Below, piece by piece: positions 7,005-9,823 of a stretch of DNA of 9,823 nt. Under the pieces are notes generated by a model. That model did no database searches, was not told the DNA's origin, and worked only from the letters and a program-made list of their open reading frames with translations. Numbering within the stretch: position 1 is the stretch's first letter; the number at the start of each line of letters is the position of its first letter. The DNA comes from JBKJUK01 sp046590705 (GTDB taxonomy: Bacteria > Acidobacteriota > Thermoanaerobaculia > Gp7-AA8), in assembly GCA_046590705.1 (NCBI GenBank), contig JBKJUK010000344.1:1-9823 (forward strand), in the 5' to 3' direction. The position numbers and the translations under genes are program-made.

Positions 7005-7080
7005 CCTTCGAGCGCCAGCCCTCCTCGCCTTCCCCCACTCTCCGAACGACACCCGCAGCAGCGCCTTCGAGCGAAAGCCC
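7005..7080. repeat. Short direct repeat in the leader of the TonB receptor gene
   Basis: A 17-base unit, ccttcgagcg followed by two variable bases and agccc, occurs at 7005-7021 and 7064-7080 (15 of 17 identical, 59 bases apart). It lies in the 200-base gap 6905-7104. That gap also has a 7-bp inverted repeat (tcatctc/gagatga, 6906-6929) just after the His-rich gene, too weak to call a terminator. I see no recognisable riboswitch; in particular no cobalamin-riboswitch B12 box was apparent. Function unknown; chance is possible for a unit this short. Confidence 0.3.
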
Positions 7081-7095
7081 GAGGCATTCAGTACC

Positions 7096-7100
7096 GGAGA
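7096..7100 (+). promoter_or_regulatory. Ribosome binding site of the TonB receptor gene
   Basis: GGAGA lies four bases before the ATG at 7105 and fixes the start of the receptor. It is the clearest Shine-Dalgarno sequence in the window and contrasts with the weak or absent sites before the other genes. Confidence 0.7.
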
Positions 7101-7104
7101 AGTC

Positions 7105-9468
7105 ATGGATTTCGCAACTGTTCCTGGCCGCACCAGTCAGGCCTCATTCCAACTCGCAGCATTCGTCGCGGCCTTCCTTTTCATCCTTCCCTGCTCGATC
7201 GGTTCCGCATCTGCCGCAGTCCTGCGCGGCCGTGTGATCGATTCCAGCGGCGCGTCACTGCCAGGCGTTACCGTTGAAGCGCGCACCGTCGCAGGGAAGA
7301 CAGCAGTGACAACAACGAACACTGACGGAAGCTGGAGCCTCGACGTCGACGCTCCTGCGATCGATCTGACCTACTCGCTGGTGAACTTCGCCAGTTCTGT
7401 CAAACGAGGAATCGACGTCTCAAAAGCAGATTCACTACAGCAGACCCTGTTCCTCTCCACGTCTGCGGACGTGGTGGTGACAGCGAAGACTACCTTCCGC
7501 AATCTCGCCGACATGAACGATCCAGTGAACGATCTCATCGGCTTCGCCGACAGTGGCACGGTCGGCGTCGTCACTTCGGCCCAGATCGAACGGCAACCTT
7601 CGAGACGTCCCGGTGATGTGCTCGAAACGATTCCAGGCGTCATCATCAGTCAGCACAGCGGCGAGGGAAAAGCGAACCAGTACTACCTCCGCGGCTTCAA
7701 TCTCGATCATGGCACCGACTTCGCCATCACCGTGGCCGGTACCCCGGTCAATCTGCCGACTCATGGGCATGGTCAGGGATGGGCTGATGCGAACTTTCTG
7801 ATTCCGGAACTGGTCAGTGGAATTCAGTTCAAGAAAGGCCCTTACTTCGCCGACGAAGGTGACTTCGCAACTGCTGGCGCGGTGAATGTGAACTACGCCA
7901 ATATCCTGGACAAACCGATCGTCTCACTCACAGGTGGAGATTTCGGATATGCGCGGCTGCTGCTTGCCGGATCGCCTGCGCTCGGCAGTGGCTACCTGCT
8001 CTATGGTCTGGAGGTTGGAAAGAATGACGGGCCCTGGGTACGAGGAGACGACTACCGCAAGCTCAACGGCATCGTGCGCTATTCGCAGGGCGGTCAGCGG
8101 GGCGGATTCAGTATCTCGGCTGCCGGCTACAACGCAAAATGGAACTCCACGGACCAGATTCCGCAACGTGCAGTGGATGACGGAAGCATCTCCCGCTTCG
8201 GTCTGATCGACGAAACGGACGGCGCGGAGGCACACCGTTACTCGCTCGCCAGCGAATGGCAGACCGGCGGCAACAGCTGGCTGGCACACGGCAGCCTGTA
8301 TTTCATCGACTCGTATCTCGATATCTTCTCGAACTTCACCTACTTTCTCGACGATCCCGTGAACGGTGACCAATTCGAACAGGTCGACGACCGCAAGATC
8401 GGCGGCGGCCAGGGAACATTTCGCAAGACTTCGCAGTGGGGCTCGATCTCCGCAGAAAATGTGATCGGTCTGCAGGTCCGAAGCGACGACATCGGCGATG
8501 TAGCACTTCACAAAACGCGCGCGCGCCAGCGTCTTTCTACTGTTCGCGGGGACGTAGTCGACCAGCTCAGCGGCGCGATCTTTGGTCAAAGCAGCATTCA
8601 ATGGTCCAGTCGGATCCGCACAGTAGTTGGCCTTCGCGCAGACTCTTACCGTTTCGACGTTTCCTCTGACAATCCACTGAATTCCGGAAAGAGTGACGCG
8701 ACACTGGTCAGCCCGAAGTTCAGTCTCATTGCCGGTCCGTTCCGCAACACGGAGTTCTATGCGAACTACGGGTACGGCTTCCACAGCAACGACGGGCGTG
8801 GCACCACCCAGCGCATCGATCCTTCGACTGGTGACGCAGTGGAGAGTGTCGACCCTCTGGTGCGGACTCGCGGAGCGGAACTCGGCGTTCGCTCGAAACC
8901 ATTCAGCCGTCTCATGATCGCTGGCGGCGTGTGGGGACTCGATATCGATTCAGAGTTGCTCTTCATCGGCGATGCCGGCACTACCGAAGCCTCCCGACCC
9001 AGCCGTCGATCGGGGATCGAACTGGAGAGCTATTACAACATCACCTCGAACCTCGTCGCCGACGCCGATCTGGCCTACTCACGTGCAAGGTTCCGTGATG
9101 ACGATCCTGCTGGCGATCGCATCCCGGGCGCGGTCGAAGGTGTGGCATCCGCGGGCATTTCGGTGATCGACATTCGCAGCTTTTCAGGCAGTCTTCGCTA
9201 CCGGTACTTCGGACCACGTCCGCTGATCGAGGACGACTCGGTCCGCTCGAAATCATCCTCGACCTTCAACGGCCGGATCGGTTACACCTTCTCGCAGCGT
9301 CTGAAACTGAACCTCGACATCGGTAACGTCTTTGATGCCGACGCCAACGACATCGATTACTACTACGCCTCGCGTCTTCCGGGTGAACCTGCAGAGGGAG
9401 TCGATGATTTTCACACACATCCAGTCGAGCCTCGTTCGTTCAGGCTGAGTGTCGTCACAACGTTCTGA
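7105..9468 (+). CDS. TonB-dependent outer-membrane receptor with carboxypeptidase-regulatory-like N-terminal domain
   Basis: This 787-residue outer-membrane receptor is predicted to import a scarce substrate using energy from TonB-ExbB-ExbD. In order: a signal peptide of about 38 residues (hydrophobic 16-30, cleavage near SASAA), a CarboxypepD_reg-like beta-sandwich (about 39-115, with LRGRVIDSSGASLPGV), a possible TonB box (ADVVVTAK, 121-128), the plug (about 150-265, with RPGDVLETIPGV and YYLRGFNLDHGTDF), then a 22-strand-type barrel ending in the C-terminal Phe expected for BAM recognition. The plug carries DHGTDF (D201, H202) and THGHGQG (H220, H222); the extreme C-terminus has FHTHPVEP (H770, H772). 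I recall these motifs as characteristic of one receptor subfamily whose ligand I cannot name with certainty. The upstream His-rich protein suggests a metal or metal complex. The gene is full length, with a good ribosome site, and is followed by a hairpin. Receptor identity is firm; the ligand is inference. Confidence 0.95.
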   Translation: MDFATVPGRTSQASFQLAAFVAAFLFILPCSIGSASAAVLRGRVIDSSGASLPGVTVEARTVAGKTAVTTTNTDGSWSLDVDAPAIDLTYSLVNFASSVKRGIDVSKADSLQQTLFLSTSADVVVTAKTTFRNLADMNDPVNDLIGFADSGTVGVVTSAQIERQPSRRPGDVLETIPGVIISQHSGEGKANQYYLRGFNLDHGTDFAITVAGTPVNLPTHGHGQGWADANFLIPELVSGIQFKKGPYFADEGDFATAGAVNVNYANILDKPIVSLTGGDFGYARLLLAGSPALGSGYLLYGLEVGKNDGPWVRGDDYRKLNGIVRYSQGGQRGGFSISAAGYNAKWNSTDQIPQRAVDDGSISRFGLIDETDGAEAHRYSLASEWQTGGNSWLAHGSLYFIDSYLDIFSNFTYFLDDPVNGDQFEQVDDRKIGGGQGTFRKTSQWGSISAENVIGLQVRSDDIGDVALHKTRARQRLSTVRGDVVDQLSGAIFGQSSIQWSSRIRTVVGLRADSYRFDVSSDNPLNSGKSDATLVSPKFSLIAGPFRNTEFYANYGYGFHSNDGRGTTQRIDPSTGDAVESVDPLVRTRGAELGVRSKPFSRLMIAGGVWGLDIDSELLFIGDAGTTEASRPSRRSGIELESYYNITSNLVADADLAYSRARFRDDDPAGDRIPGAVEGVASAGISVIDIRSFSGSLRYRYFGPRPLIEDDSVRSKSSSTFNGRIGYTFSQRLKLNLDIGNVFDADANDIDYYYASRLPGEPAEGVDDFHTHPVEPRSFRLSVVTTF

Positions 9469-9484
9469 TTCGTACAAGGGCAGG

Positions 9485-9514
9485 GTATCGGACGCGCAGC
9501 AGCGCGTCTGATAC
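9485..9514. terminator. Strong hairpin between convergent genes, probable bidirectional terminator
   Basis: The arms gtatcggacgcgc (9485-9497) and gcgcgtctgatac (9502-9514) pair over 13 bases with a single G-T type mismatch around a 4-base loop (agca). The stem starts 17 bases after the receptor stop codon and ends 19 bases from the stop of the convergent hydrolase gene, where a shared terminator is expected. Neither side has a U tract, so it may work Rho-dependently or mainly protect the mRNA 3' ends. Confidence 0.6.
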
Positions 9515-9533
9515 TCCTGTGGCCAGAGCCGAT

Positions 9534-9823
9534 CTAAGCGGCGTCCAGGATCGATCCGGCCCAATCTCGAATGGTCGCTTCGACGACTTCGAGTTGATTG
9601 GTGAAGAAATGATCGGCCTTGGCCACGACGATCAACTCCGCTTCGGTGCACTGCTCCACCAGGGCCGTGAGCCTGTCCGAATCTCCATGATCGTCATCCG
9701 ATCCATGAATGAAGAGTTTCGGCTTGCTGCAGCGCTTCAGGTAGCTGAGATCGTACTTGTTGATCGGAGCGCCGAGCAGGAACATCGCGTCCACGTCCTG
9801 ATTGTCGCAGGCGACGCGACTGG
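9534..9823 (-). CDS. Alpha/beta-hydrolase (COG2945-like), C-terminal part
   Basis: The frame is open to the right edge of the window, so the GTG at 9794 is only an internal codon; about 95 residues are visible. They begin with SRVACDNQDVDAMFLLGAP, which in this family follows directly after the nucleophile elbow (GxSxG, not in the window). The segment KPKLFIHGSDDDHG carries the probable acid Asp of the triad, and KADHFF carries the catalytic His. The fragment ends with a helix typical of the fold. These features fit small (about 210-residue) cytoplasmic alpha/beta-hydrolases of the COG2945 type, whose natural substrates are mostly unknown. The gene converges on the TonB receptor gene with a hairpin between them, so it belongs to a separate transcription unit. 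Confidence 0.85.
   Translation of the reverse strand, partial: SRVACDNQDVDAMFLLGAPINKYDLSYLKRCSKPKLFIHGSDDDHGDSDRLTALVEQCTEAELIVVAKADHFFTNQLEVVEATIRDWAGSILDAA

Noticed and set aside
6905..7104. Cobalamin or other riboswitch upstream of the TonB receptor
   Set aside because: I looked for a B12-box-like conserved core and found none. The leader has no convincing multi-stem architecture visible by eye.
7924..8784. 286-codon minus-strand open frame antisense to the TonB receptor
   Set aside because: The receptor frame is continuous and typical on the other strand; the antisense product has no recognisable motif or ribosome site.

Overview
The window looks like a piece of a GC-rich Gram-negative chromosome, most likely from an acidobacterium (phylum Acidobacteriota). 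That assignment is inferred from the mix of gene types: a large BNR/sortilin-type exported protein, a TonB-dependent receptor with a carboxypeptidase-regulatory-like N-terminal domain, an RNase E/G with a long charged tail, and GC-rich palindromic intergenic repeats. There are seven protein-coding genes, two of them cut by the window ends. I see no rRNA, tRNA, CRISPR array, transposase or phage gene.

Layout. Positions 1-1313 (+) hold the 3' part of a BNR/sortilin-like protein gene. A strong compound inverted repeat (1347-1430) fills the gap to a convergent minus-strand block. Read in its own direction, that block is an RNase E/G gene (6252 to 3781), a 354-base gap full of direct and inverted repeats, a two-TM protein with a probable bacterial PH-like C-terminal domain (3426 to 2107), and, 5 bases later, a uracil-DNA glycosylase superfamily gene (2101 to 1433).

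A divergent intergenic region (6253-6415) contains an 8-bp dyad and separates the RNase gene from a plus-strand pair: a small exported histidine-rich protein (6416-6904) and a TonB-dependent outer-membrane receptor (7105-9468). A hairpin at 9485-9514 lies between the receptor gene and the C-terminal part of a convergent alpha/beta-hydrolase (9534 to beyond 9823).

Functionally, the minus-strand block is housekeeping-like (RNA processing, an envelope-associated protein of unknown role, DNA repair). The plus-strand pair is the best candidate for a specialised system. A His-rich exported protein sits directly before a receptor whose plug has conserved-looking Asp-His and His-x-His motifs, which suggests uptake or handling of a transition metal or a metal complex. 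The ligand cannot be read from the sequence.
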